A program made the translations under genes and the position numbers. The notes under the pieces are model-generated. The model searched no databases. It was not told the DNA's origin and was given only the letters and a program-made list of their open reading frames with translations. 64,000 bases of DNA from Clostridium mobile (GTDB taxonomy: Bacteria > Bacillota > Clostridia > Clostridiales > Clostridiaceae), in contig NZ_JAHLQF010000003.1 of assembly GCF_018918285.1 (NCBI RefSeq), forward strand, positions 186,001 through 250,000, in the 5' to 3' direction. Positions 45,240 through 53,883 of this stretch are shown here, one piece after another (the first letter of the stretch is position 1; each line of letters opens with the position of its first letter).

Positions 45240-45905
45240 ATGGAACATATTTTTGAAAAGATTGATGATAACGATTCAAGATCTGCAAGAGAAATTATTC
45301 TTGAAGAACTTAGAGCTGCTATTTTCGATAAAAAATTAAAACCAGGAGATAGGTTGGTTGAGAATAATATAGCTAAAAGTATGGGAGTTAGTAGAACACC
45401 AGTTAGAGAAGCTTTGCGACAGTTAGAAATAGAAGGATTAGCTATAAATATTGCTAGAAAGGGAACCTTAGTAAAGGGCATTAGCAAAGAAGATGCTATG
45501 GAAATTTATGATATAAGAGAAGTGCTAGAAGGATTAGCAGTAAGAAAGGCATGTTTAAATATCTCAAGAATAGAAATATTAAGGTTAAAAGAAATAATTG
45601 AGACAATGAGAAGATGTATTGATGAAAATGACAATGATAACTATATTAAGTCTCACAATGAATATAATAAAATAATACTAAAGTCCTCAAAAAACAAAAG
45701 ACTTATAGAAAAGTTAGAGCATATATATGAATATCTAAAAAGCATGAGAAAAATAAGTCTGGCTAACAATGTTAGAAAAGAAAAAGCTCTTTTAGAACAT
45801 AAAGGAATAGTAGAGGCGATAGAAAAAGGCGATGAATCATTAGCGGAAAGATTAGCTAGAGAACATGTTATAAATGCGAAAAATGCATTTATAGGGAAAA
45901 TATAA
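45240..45905 (+). CDS. GntR-family regulator, FCD type, of the citrate cluster
   Basis: A 221-residue regulator. The winged helix (LVENNIAKSMGVSRTPVREALRQLEIEGL) is followed by an all-helical FCD effector domain, which binds carboxylates through a metal (MEIYDIREVLEGLA; HNEYNKIIL; EHKGIVEAIEKGD). It lies directly before citDEF, so it probably senses citrate or another dicarboxylate/tricarboxylate and acts on the GTATACAAT repeats. GAAGTTG precedes ATG 45240. Confidence 0.86.
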   Translation: MEHIFEKIDDNDSRSAREIILEELRAAIFDKKLKPGDRLVENNIAKSMGVSRTPVREALRQLEIEGLAINIARKGTLVKGISKEDAMEIYDIREVLEGLAVRKACLNISRIEILRLKEIIETMRRCIDENDNDNYIKSHNEYNKIILKSSKNKRLIEKLEHIYEYLKSMRKISLANNVRKEKALLEHKGIVEAIEKGDESLAERLAREHVINAKNAFIGKI

Positions 45906-45915
45906 AATATAAAAG

Positions 45916-45955
45916 ACATGGATGATGGAATACATTATCCATGTTTTTTATTTTA
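45916..45955 (+). terminator. Terminator of the GntR gene
   Basis: ACATGGAT (45916-45923) pairs with ATCCATGT (45937-45944), followed by TTTTTATTTT. Confidence 0.75.
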
Positions 45956-46037
45956 ACTTAATTAAAAATTTAATTGAGTTAAAATTCATAATATTACTAA
46001 ATTTTCTAAAAACACTATTGAAATTACTGGAATAATA

Positions 46038-46086
46038 GTATACAATAACTAATAACGGTATACAATTCAATAATATTGCATACAAT
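46038..46086. promoter_or_regulatory. Three 20-bp-spaced operator-like repeats before citD
   Basis: GTATACAAT at 46038-46046 and 46058-46066 and GCATACAAT at 46078-46086 are exactly 20 bp apart, on one helix face. They lie 65-115 bases before citD and are likely sites of the FCD regulator or an activator. Confidence 0.62.
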
Positions 46087-46151
46087 GTCATTAAATGTAT
46101 ATCCATAAGGAATGAGATGCATAAAGAGCTAGGGGAAAGGGAGGATTTTAC

Positions 46152-46436
46152 ATGGAACTCAAGGTAGTAGCTAAAGCGGGGACTTTAGAGTCAAGTGATA
46201 TTCAAATAATAATAGAGCCAGATAATGATGGTATAGATATTGAATTGAGTAGCACTGTTATGGCTCAATTTGGAGAGCAAATAGAATCTGTTATTAGAGA
46301 AACTTTAAATTCATTAGGGATTAAAAATGCAAAAATACTTGCTAATGATAAAGGTGCAATAGATCCAGTAATTATAAGTAGAGTTCATACTGCAGTATAC
46401 AGATCAGCACAATCAACAGATTTTAAATGGGTATAA
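46152..46436 (+). CDS. citD: Citrate lyase acyl carrier protein (gamma subunit)
   Basis: A 94-residue acyl carrier. It carries the attachment Ser within AGTLESSD (about residue 14) for the 2'-(5''-phosphoribosyl)-3'-dephospho-CoA group, and the family's middle and end motifs (FGEQIESVIRETLNSLGIKNA; NDKGAIDPVI). It swaps acetyl and citryl groups in citrate lyase. GGGAGG precedes ATG 46152. citE follows with 14 bases between. Confidence 0.93.
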   Translation: MELKVVAKAGTLESSDIQIIIEPDNDGIDIELSSTVMAQFGEQIESVIRETLNSLGIKNAKILANDKGAIDPVIISRVHTAVYRSAQSTDFKWV

Positions 46437-46450
46437 AGGGGGAAGGAGAA

Positions 46451-47359
46451 ATGAAGCTTAGACGTTCGATGTTGTTTGTTCCTGGTAATAACCCGGGTCT
46501 AATTAGAGACGTACACGTATATAGACCTGATTCAGTAATGTTTGACTTAGAAGATTCCATTTCAATTACTGAGAAGGATTCAGCTCGTTTCTTAGTTCAT
46601 AACATGTTAAAAAAGCTAAGAGATTATTATAAAGAACTAAATATAGAAACTGTAGTTAGGATAAATGGATTAGATACTGACTTTGGATTGAAGGACTTAG
46701 AAGCAGTAGTTTTAGCTCAACCAGATATAATTAGAATACCAAAAACAGAAACTCCACAGGATGTACTTGAAGTTGAAAAACATGTAGAAAAAATAGAAAA
46801 AGAAGCGGGAATAGAAATTGGTTCAACTAAAATAATGGTTGCTATAGAATCACCTCTAGGAGTTTTAAACGCATATGAAATTGCGACTTCTTCAAAAAGA
46901 CTTGTGGCCATGGCAATAGGAGGAGAAGACTTTGTAACCAGTATGAAGACAAACCGTTCACAGGAAGGATTTGAGATGTTTACAGCAAGAGGGATGATAG
47001 CTATGGCTGCTAGAGCCGCTGGTATCTCAGCATTAGATTCAGTATATTCAGATGTGAATAATGATGAAGGTTTCTTAAGAGAAGCGAAACTTATAAAACA
47101 ATTAGGTTTTGATGGCAAATCATTAATACACCCAAGACAAATAGAACTTATTCATTCAGTGTATACTCCATCAGAAAAGGAAATACAAAAAGCTTATAAA
47201 ATAGTAGTGGCGACAGAAGAAGCTATAAGAGAAAACAAAGGAGTGTTCACTGTAGACGGAAAAATGGTAGACAAACCTATAATAGATAGGGCAAATCATG
47301 TTTTAGCATTAGCAAAAGCCGCTGGTGTTAAAGTAGGGGGTGACTGCGATGAAATCTAA
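46451..47359 (+). CDS. citE: Citrate lyase beta subunit (citryl-ACP lyase)
   Basis: A 302-residue TIM-barrel lyase that splits citryl-ACP into oxaloacetate and acetyl-ACP. It shows RRSMLFVPGNNPG at the start and the metal-binding FDLEDSI and GGEDFVTSM motifs. The start ATG 46451 follows GGAAGGAG; an open GTG/ATG extension at 46427 lies inside citD. The 3' end overlaps citF by 11 bases. Confidence 0.94.
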   Translation: MKLRRSMLFVPGNNPGLIRDVHVYRPDSVMFDLEDSISITEKDSARFLVHNMLKKLRDYYKELNIETVVRINGLDTDFGLKDLEAVVLAQPDIIRIPKTETPQDVLEVEKHVEKIEKEAGIEIGSTKIMVAIESPLGVLNAYEIATSSKRLVAMAIGGEDFVTSMKTNRSQEGFEMFTARGMIAMAARAAGISALDSVYSDVNNDEGFLREAKLIKQLGFDGKSLIHPRQIELIHSVYTPSEKEIQKAYKIVVATEEAIRENKGVFTVDGKMVDKPIIDRANHVLALAKAAGVKVGGDCDEI

Positions 47360-48902
47360 AAGAGTAAATGAGATTTTATTAAAAAGTATAGAGGGTTATG
47401 AGGATAGAAGGCCTTATGTTGAGCCATTCACTTACCATCCAGAAGGGACTATGGGTCATAGTGAAAGTGAAAATATAAAAGAAAAAGTAAAGAGAGACAA
47501 GCTAGCAGAATCCTTAAAGGAAGCAATAGAAAATGCAGGTATAAAGGATGGAATGACAATTTCTTTCCACCATCATTTTAGAGCTGGGGATAAACTAGTT
47601 ATGATGGTTGTAGAAATCCTAGCAGAAATGGGAGTTAAAGATTTAAGAATAGCTGCAAGCTCACTAACAAGTGCTCATGAAGAACTTGTTGAATATATAA
47701 AGAGCGGTGTAGTTACAAGAATAGAAACTAGTGGTATAAGAGGAAGATTGGCATCGGAAATATCAGAAGGAATATTAGGAAAACATCCAGCAGTAATACG
47801 TTCTCATGGTGGAAGAGCTAGAGCTATATGTGAAGGTGAAATAAAAATAGATATTGCATTCATTGCTGCGCCATCATCGGACTGTATGGGGAATGCCAAT
47901 GGTGTTAAAGGAAAATCTATATGTGGATCCATGGGATATGCTAAAGTAGATGCAGAGTATGCAGATAAGGTTATAGTTGTTACAGATACATTAGTTGATT
48001 ATCCTAACTTTCCACAAAGCATTCCACAGACATTAGTTGATTATGTAGTTGTAGTTGATGAGATTGGAGATTCTAAAGGGATAATGTCAGGTGCAACTAG
48101 ACTTACATCTAATCCAAAGGAATTATTAATGGCTAAGAGAGTTTCAGATGTTATGTTAGCTACGGGACTATTTGTTGATGGTTTTTCAATGCAAACTGGT
48201 TCAGGGGGGGCAGCTCTTGCAGTTACTAGATTTGTAAAAGATGAAGCCAAAAAGAGAAACATAAAGCTTAGTTATGCCTTAGGTGGAATAACTAAACCAA
48301 TGGTTGATTTATTAGAAGAAGGCTTAGTTGATACATTATTTGATGTACAATGCTTTGATTTATCTGCGGCAGAATCTATAGGTAAAAATGAAAAACATGT
48401 TGAAATAAGTGCAGACTTTTATGCCAATCCATTTAATAAATCAGCAGCAGTGAACAAGTTAGATTTCGTTATATTAAGCGCATTGGAAATAGATGTGGAT
48501 TTTAATGTAAATGTTATATCAGGATCTGATGGAGTTATAAGAGCTGCTTCAGGAGGACATAGTGATACTGCAGCAATGGCTAAGGTTTCTATAGTAGTTG
48601 CTCCACTTACTCGTGGAAGGATATCAACAGTAATTGATAAGGTTACTACTGTTGTTACTCCAGGAAGCACTGTAGATATACTTGTAACTGATTATGGAGT
48701 AACTGTTAATCCAAGACGTAAAGATTTAATTGAGAAATTTACAAAAGCGGGTCTTCCACTTATAACAATGGAAGAGTTAAGAAAAATTTCTACAAGATTA
48801 TTAGGAACTCCAAAGGAAATAGAGTTCAGTGATGAAGTTGTAGCGGTAGTAGAGTATAGAGATGGAAGTATAATAGACGTAATCAGAAAGAGGAAGCAAT
48901 AA
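47349..48902 (+). CDS. citF: Citrate lyase alpha subunit (citrate-ACP transferase)
   Basis: A 517-residue CoA-transferase-type subunit that exchanges acetyl for citryl on CitD. Its family features are the N-terminal EGYEDRRPYVEPF, SSDCMGNANGVKGKSICGSMGYA and the GGHSDTAAMAK segments. The start ATG 47349 lies inside the end of citE, behind GTAGGGGGTG; a GTG at 47340 is less well placed. A long stem lies after it. Confidence 0.94.
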   Translation: MKSKRVNEILLKSIEGYEDRRPYVEPFTYHPEGTMGHSESENIKEKVKRDKLAESLKEAIENAGIKDGMTISFHHHFRAGDKLVMMVVEILAEMGVKDLRIAASSLTSAHEELVEYIKSGVVTRIETSGIRGRLASEISEGILGKHPAVIRSHGGRARAICEGEIKIDIAFIAAPSSDCMGNANGVKGKSICGSMGYAKVDAEYADKVIVVTDTLVDYPNFPQSIPQTLVDYVVVVDEIGDSKGIMSGATRLTSNPKELLMAKRVSDVMLATGLFVDGFSMQTGSGGAALAVTRFVKDEAKKRNIKLSYALGGITKPMVDLLEEGLVDTLFDVQCFDLSAAESIGKNEKHVEISADFYANPFNKSAAVNKLDFVILSALEIDVDFNVNVISGSDGVIRAASGGHSDTAAMAKVSIVVAPLTRGRISTVIDKVTTVVTPGSTVDILVTDYGVTVNPRRKDLIEKFTKAGLPLITMEELRKISTRLLGTPKEIEFSDEVVAVVEYRDGSIIDVIRKRKQ

Positions 48903-48913
48903 TCAGTTGTTCA

Positions 48914-48955
48914 TTAAATTGTAAGAGGTGCTATAAAACATCTCTTACAATTTAA
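48914..48955 (+). promoter_or_regulatory. 14-bp hairpin between citF and the transporter
   Basis: TTAAATTGTAAGAG (48914-48927) pairs perfectly with 48942-48955. There is no T-run, so it may stabilise mRNA ends or partly stop transcription rather than end it. Confidence 0.55.
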
Positions 48956-48982
48956 AAATAAATTTGGGGGAGGAAAATTAAA

Positions 48983-50341
48983 ATGTCTACAACAACGGTT
49001 ACAAAAACGACTAAAGAAATGAAAGAAACCTTTAAAGTATTTGGAATGCCATGGTATATTTTGGCTGGAGTTTCATTAACAGTTATATTTGCAGCCGCAA
49101 AGGGATTTTTGCCTAACAACATAGTAGGAGGTTTTGCATTACTTTATACAGTGGGTATATTATTTGGATTTATAGGTGACAGAATTCCTATATGGAATGA
49201 ATATGTTGGTGGAGGACCTATATTAGCATTCTTAGGCGCAGCGGCATTAGTTTATTGGGGTGTAATACCGGAGAAGAGTGTTGAAACTGTAAAATTATTT
49301 ATGGATACAACTGACTTTTTGGATTTATTCATTTCAGTACTTATAACAGGTTCGATATTATCAGTTAATCGTAAATTATTAATGAAGGCATTCTTAGGAT
49401 ACATTCCAGCAATAATTGGAGGAATTATCGCTGCCTTTGTATTTGGAATCTTAGGAGGGGTAGTATTTGGTATACCTGCTAGCGAAGTTGCTACAAAGTA
49501 TGTTTTACCTATAATGGGTGGAGGAACTGGAGCGGGAGCTATACCAATGAGTGAAATATATGCTAGTGTTACAGGAGGGGACCCAGCGGCATGGTTATCC
49601 TTTGCATTATCAATATTAACTATAGCCAACATAATAGCTATATTTTCAGCTTCCGTATTAAGCAAACTTGGAGAAACAAAAGCAGGGGAAAAATTTAATG
49701 GACATGGTGAATTAATTAGAACAGCAGACGATATTTCGAAGTTAGAAGAAAAAGTAGAGATTAAGGTTACTGCTAGAGAAGTTGCAGTTGGGTTAATATT
49801 ATCTTGTGCATTTTATGTATTAGGAAACATATTTTCAAAGATTATAATAATACCTGAGTTCACTGTATTTGGAACTAATGTAAAAATAGATATACACAGA
49901 TTTGCATGGATGGTTATCTTAGTAGCAGTTGCTAATGTAGCTAATGTTATACCTCTAGAATTGAAAGAAGGTGCTAAAAAACTGCAGGGATTCTTCTCAA
50001 AGCAATTTACAATAGTAGTAATGGTTGGAGTTGGAATAGCATTAACAGATCTTGGAGAGTTGATAGCAGCATTTACCTTTGGAAATGTTGTTATAGCAGC
50101 ACTTATAGTTTTTGGAGCTATAGTGGGTTCAGGTTTAATTGGATGGCTAGTAGGATTCTATCCAATTGAAACAGCAATAACTGCAGGGCTTTGTATGGCA
50201 AACCGTGGAGGATCTGGAGACGTAGCTGTTTTAACAGCGGCAAAACGTATGGACTTAATGTCATTTGCACAAATATCATCTCGTCTCGGCGGTGGACTAA
50301 TGCTTGTCATCGCAAGCATACTATTTGGTATATTCTTTTAG
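48983..50341 (+). CDS. 2-hydroxycarboxylate transporter (CitS/CimH/MaeN family)
   Basis: A 452-residue transporter with eleven or so membrane helices. It shows the two conserved re-entrant loop motifs GGGTGAGAIPMS and NRGGSGDVAVL of the 2-HCT family, which take up citrate or malate with Na+ or H+ or by exchange. GGGGGAGG precedes ATG 48983. It is the last gene of the citDEF transcript, which ends at a terminator directly after it. Confidence 0.93.
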   Translation: MSTTTVTKTTKEMKETFKVFGMPWYILAGVSLTVIFAAAKGFLPNNIVGGFALLYTVGILFGFIGDRIPIWNEYVGGGPILAFLGAAALVYWGVIPEKSVETVKLFMDTTDFLDLFISVLITGSILSVNRKLLMKAFLGYIPAIIGGIIAAFVFGILGGVVFGIPASEVATKYVLPIMGGGTGAGAIPMSEIYASVTGGDPAAWLSFALSILTIANIIAIFSASVLSKLGETKAGEKFNGHGELIRTADDISKLEEKVEIKVTAREVAVGLILSCAFYVLGNIFSKIIIIPEFTVFGTNVKIDIHRFAWMVILVAVANVANVIPLELKEGAKKLQGFFSKQFTIVVMVGVGIALTDLGELIAAFTFGNVVIAALIVFGAIVGSGLIGWLVGFYPIETAITAGLCMANRGGSGDVAVLTAAKRMDLMSFAQISSRLGGGLMLVIASILFGIFF

Positions 50342-50353
50342 GAGATAAAAAGT

Positions 50354-50383
50354 AAAAGAGTGTTGATTTTCAACACTCTTTTT
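50354..50383 (+). terminator. Terminator of the citDEF-transporter operon
   Basis: AAAAGAGTGTTG (50354-50365) pairs with CAACACTCTTTT (50371-50382), loop ATTTT, then T/A. Confidence 0.85.
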
Positions 50384-50448
50384 AAACAAACTATTGAATT
50401 AGATTTATTTATAGAATTAGGAAACTATCTAATATGAGAGGTGTTAAA

Positions 50449-50631
50449 ATGGGGAAAAAGACTATAAAGAAATTAGCAGAAGAAGCAAGGCGAGAGGGTT
50501 TGTTCAGTGAAGCTTTTGAAATATCCAAAAGAAAAAAGGTATACAGGGTTAAGAGTTTAAAGGATGGTATGCTGATAGTACTTTATTTCATTTTAGCTCT
50601 TATATTTGTTGCTCTTATTAGAAACATTTAA
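50449..50631 (+). CDS. Small single-pass membrane protein of unknown function
   Basis: A 60-residue protein. The N-terminal 37 residues are strongly basic (KKTIKKLAEEARREGLFSEAFEISKRKK) and one transmembrane helix ends it (MLIVLYFILALIFVALI). GAGAGGTG precedes ATG 50449; the in-frame ATG at 50434 has no ribosome site. It lies between the citrate transporter and the malic-enzyme gene; no function is known. Confidence 0.62.
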   Translation: MGKKTIKKLAEEARREGLFSEAFEISKRKKVYRVKSLKDGMLIVLYFILALIFVALIRNI

Positions 50632-50768
50632 TAGATTAAGAGTTGGATTATGATAAAAGATGATCATATGAATTATGTTGATGTAGAGAGGAATTTAGGA
50701 TAACTTATAGAAACGTAGAAGGAGGTGTAGTTGAACTAGGGTGTTTTTACCCAGTTTGACAAAAAAAT

Positions 50769-51944
50769 ATGAGTTTAGATGTAAGAGGGCAAGCTTTAAA
50801 AATCCATGAAGAGAAAAGGGGAAAGTTAGAGGTAGTAGGAACTATACCAATTGAAAATGGACAAGACTTGGCTTTGGCTTATACTCCAGGAGTAGCTGCA
50901 CCTTGTTTAGAGATAGCTAAGGATAAGAATAATGCATATAAATATACCATAAAAGGAAAGACTGTAGCAGTTGTTTCCAATGGAACAGCAGTGCTTGGAT
51001 TAGGAGATATAGGGCCAGAAGCATCTCTTCCAGTAATTGAAGGTAAAGCATTGCTGCTAAAAAGGTTTGGAGAAGTGGATGCAATACCCATTAGTATAGA
51101 TTCTACAGATTCTAATGATATAGTAAATACCATAAAAAATATAGCCCCAGGCTTTGGAGGTATTCATCTTGAGGACATAAAAGCTCCTGAATGTTTTTAT
51201 ATTGAAGATAAACTAAAAGAACAATTAGATATTCCAGTATACCATGATGATCAACACGGCACCTCCATTGCTGTATTAGCCGGCTTATATAATGGATTGA
51301 AGATATTAAATAAAAAAATAGAGGAAATAAAAATAGTTATAAATGGAGCCGGTGCATCTGGTATTGCAGTAGCCAAGCTTTTAAGGGTAGCAGGTGTTAA
51401 AGATATAATTCTATGTGACTTACAGGGGGCCGTAATTGAAGGCGATACTTCATTAAATGGAGCTCAACAAGAAATTGCAAAAGTAACTAATAGAAATTTT
51501 GAAAAGGGTAAATTAGAAGATGTAATTAAGAACAAGGATGTATTTATAGGAGTTTCCGATGGAAATGTACTAACTAAAGAAATGGTTAAAACAATGAATA
51601 AAGATAGTGTAGTTTTTGCTCTAGCTAATCCTACTCCAGAAATAATGCCAGATGAAGCGAAAGCAGGAGGAGCAAGAATAATAGCTACGGGTAGGTCTGA
51701 CTTCCCAAATCAAATTAATAACGTATTAGTATTCCCAGGAATATTTAAAGGAGCTTTGAAGGTTAGGGCAACGGATATATCTGATGAAATGAAAATTGCA
51801 GCAGCAAAGGGACTTGCTGATTTAATAAAAGAAGAAAGATTAAATGAAGAATATATAGTTCCTAGTGTATTTGAAGATGGAGTTTGTAATGCTGTGGCAA
51901 ATGCAGTAATAAAAGTAGCAAAGGAACTTGGGTTAACTAAGTAA
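50769..51944 (+). CDS. Malic-enzyme family protein (malate/oxaloacetate decarboxylase)
   Basis: A 391-residue NAD(P)-binding decarboxylase of the malic enzyme family. It has the substrate-binding GIHLEDIKAPECF, the metal site VYHDDQHGT and the dinucleotide fold VINGAGASGIAVA. In lactic acid bacteria the CitM form of this family decarboxylates oxaloacetate made by citrate lyase; the location beside citDEF and a 2-HCT transporter supports that role. The best AAGGAGGTG lies 41 bases before ATG 50769, with a small hairpin between, which is unusual; no in-frame start is nearer to it because TGA stands at 50757. Confidence 0.92.
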   Translation: MSLDVRGQALKIHEEKRGKLEVVGTIPIENGQDLALAYTPGVAAPCLEIAKDKNNAYKYTIKGKTVAVVSNGTAVLGLGDIGPEASLPVIEGKALLLKRFGEVDAIPISIDSTDSNDIVNTIKNIAPGFGGIHLEDIKAPECFYIEDKLKEQLDIPVYHDDQHGTSIAVLAGLYNGLKILNKKIEEIKIVINGAGASGIAVAKLLRVAGVKDIILCDLQGAVIEGDTSLNGAQQEIAKVTNRNFEKGKLEDVIKNKDVFIGVSDGNVLTKEMVKTMNKDSVVFALANPTPEIMPDEAKAGGARIIATGRSDFPNQINNVLVFPGIFKGALKVRATDISDEMKIAAAKGLADLIKEERLNEEYIVPSVFEDGVCNAVANAVIKVAKELGLTK

Positions 51945-51997
51945 AATATAAAAATTTATATTTTTAGAAAGCCTTCTATTATATTTTTTATATTACT

Positions 51998-52039
51998 ATT
52001 TATACTATGATATAATAAAATTAACATAGTAGTATAAAT
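51998..52039. promoter_or_regulatory. Dyad before the alcohol dehydrogenase gene
   Basis: ATTTATACTATG (51998-52009) and CATAGTAGTATAAAT (52025-52039) form an imperfect inverted repeat, 25 bases before the start codon. It could be an operator. Confidence 0.4.
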
Positions 52040-52063
52040 TTATTATACGAGGAGGATTATAAT

Positions 52064-53230
52064 ATGAACAACTTTACATTTTACAGCCCAACATATTTTG
52101 TTTTTGGGAAAGAAACAGAAAATCAAGTAGGTAAATATGTGAAGCGCTTTGGTGGGACTAAGGTTTTAATTCATTACGGTGGTGGTTCAATCGTTAAAAG
52201 CGGTTTATTGGATAGAGTTGTAAAATCACTTTCAGAAATTGGTATAGAATACACAACTTTAGGTGGTGTAAAACCAAATCCAAGAAGTGGACTTGTTTAT
52301 GAGGGAATAAAGCTTTGTAAAGATGAAAATATAGATTTTATTCTAGCTGTTGGTGGAGGAAGTACCATTGATTCTGCAAAAGCAATAGCAGCAGGAGCAA
52401 AATATGATGGGGATTTTTGGGACTTCTATGAGGGCAAAGAGATAACAGATGCAATTCCAGTGGGAACTATTTTGACAATTTCAGCGGCAGGTAGCGAGGG
52501 TTCAAGCGGATCTGTTATAACCCATGAAAAGGGTATGTTAAAGCGTAGTGCAGGTGGAGATGTACTTAGACCAGTATTCTCAATATTAAATCCAGAACTA
52601 ACGGTTACTTTGTCTAAATATCAAACAGCTTGTGGTGCTACAGATATTATGGCACATGTATTTGAAAGATACTTTACCAATACTAAAGATGTTGAGATAA
52701 CGGATAGACTTTGTGAGGCAGTGCTATTGACAATGATCAAAGAAGTGCCTACAGTTATCGAAGACCCAGAAAATTATAGTGCCAGAGCAAATATAATGTG
52801 GGCAGGAATGGTTGCTCATAATAATATTTGTGGAGTAGGACGTGTTCAAGATTGGAGCAGTCATCGTATAGAACATGAATTATCAGCTATGTATGATGTT
52901 GCACATGGAGCAGGGCTTGCAGTTATTTTCCCAGCATGGATGAAATACGTGATGAAAAATGCTGTAGGCAAATTTGCTCAAATGGCAGTTCGTGTATGGG
53001 GATGCGAAATGGACTTTGAAAACCCTGAAAAGACTGCACTAGAAGGAATTCATAGATTTGAAAGCTTCTTAAAGTCAATTGGTATGCCATTAACCTTTGA
53101 TGAAATTGGAGCAAAGGAAAGTGACATTCCCGAAATGGTAAATAAATTAATGAGGGATAATGATTCTCTAGGTAGTTTGGTATCACTAACTGCTGATGAT
53201 GTGGAAAAAATATATCGTTTAGCGTTATAA
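52064..53230 (+). CDS. Iron-containing alcohol dehydrogenase (butanol dehydrogenase type)
   Basis: A 388-residue NAD(P)H-dependent dehydrogenase of the group III alcohol dehydrogenase family. The cofactor loop GGGSTIDSAKAIA and the metal ligands Asp and His in TDIMAHV, HRIEHE and YDVAHGAG are present. Sequence pattern (FYSPTYFVFGKETENQ) matches YugJ/BdhAB-like clostridial enzymes that reduce butyraldehyde or acetaldehyde. GAGGAGG precedes ATG 52064. A terminator follows. Confidence 0.92.
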   Translation: MNNFTFYSPTYFVFGKETENQVGKYVKRFGGTKVLIHYGGGSIVKSGLLDRVVKSLSEIGIEYTTLGGVKPNPRSGLVYEGIKLCKDENIDFILAVGGGSTIDSAKAIAAGAKYDGDFWDFYEGKEITDAIPVGTILTISAAGSEGSSGSVITHEKGMLKRSAGGDVLRPVFSILNPELTVTLSKYQTACGATDIMAHVFERYFTNTKDVEITDRLCEAVLLTMIKEVPTVIEDPENYSARANIMWAGMVAHNNICGVGRVQDWSSHRIEHELSAMYDVAHGAGLAVIFPAWMKYVMKNAVGKFAQMAVRVWGCEMDFENPEKTALEGIHRFESFLKSIGMPLTFDEIGAKESDIPEMVNKLMRDNDSLGSLVSLTADDVEKIYRLAL

Positions 53231-53245
53231 TAACAGAAATTTTCA

Positions 53246-53277
53246 CCCCTTGAGTTTTTACGCTCAAGGGGATTTTT
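53246..53277 (+). terminator. Terminator of the alcohol dehydrogenase gene
   Basis: CCCCTTGAG (53246-53254) with CTCAAGGGG (53263-53271), followed by ATTTTT. Confidence 0.88.
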
Positions 53278-53365
53278 ATTTTGTAAATTTATGCAACGTT
53301 TCTTATGCCTCATACGTCTAATAAATGAAGCAGCTTCGAAAGGGAAAATGAAAGGAGTGGAGAAG

Positions 53366-53881
53366 TTGGTTGATGAAATAAGCTTTTACAAAGCTAAAGA
53401 TGGAGATGGGGAGAGTTTTTATAGGATGCTAGAACCTATAAAAAACAAGCTATACAGAGTGGCTCTTATTTATATGAAAAATGAAGATGATGCATTAGAT
53501 TGTATTCATGATTCTATTGTAAAAGCTATTCAATCCATTGATAAATTAAAAGAGCCACAGCATTTCAATACCTGGATTACTCGTATTATGATAAATACTT
53601 GCAAGGATCATATACGTAAAAATAAAAATATAGAGATAAATGATACTACTACTTTTGAAGAAAAATTGATCTATAATAATAGCAATATAGAAGAAAATAT
53701 GGATTTGTATAAGGCTTTAGATAGCTTGAAGGAAAATGAAAAAGAGCTAATTGCAATGAGATATATGGATGATATGAGCATAAAGGATATATCACAGGTA
53801 ACTAATGTTCCAATGGGAACTATTAAAAGTAGTATTAGTAGAACCATAAAGAAGTTGAGAGTCTATATGAAGGAGGTATAG
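53366..53881 (+). CDS. ECF-family RNA polymerase sigma factor (SigV-like)
   Basis: A 171-residue group 4 sigma factor. Region 2 is DDALDCIHDSIVKAIQSIDKL and region 4 LKENEKELIAMRYMDDMSIKDISQVTNVPMGTIKSSI. The start is TTG 53366, 8 bases from AAAGGAG; longer ATG forms (53291, 53348) precede or overlap the ribosome site. A DUF4179 membrane protein follows 2 bases later and is the probable anti-sigma factor. Confidence 0.86.
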   Translation: MVDEISFYKAKDGDGESFYRMLEPIKNKLYRVALIYMKNEDDALDCIHDSIVKAIQSIDKLKEPQHFNTWITRIMINTCKDHIRKNKNIEINDTTTFEEKLIYNNSNIEENMDLYKALDSLKENEKELIAMRYMDDMSIKDISQVTNVPMGTIKSSISRTIKKLRVYMKEV

Positions 53882-53883
53882 AA

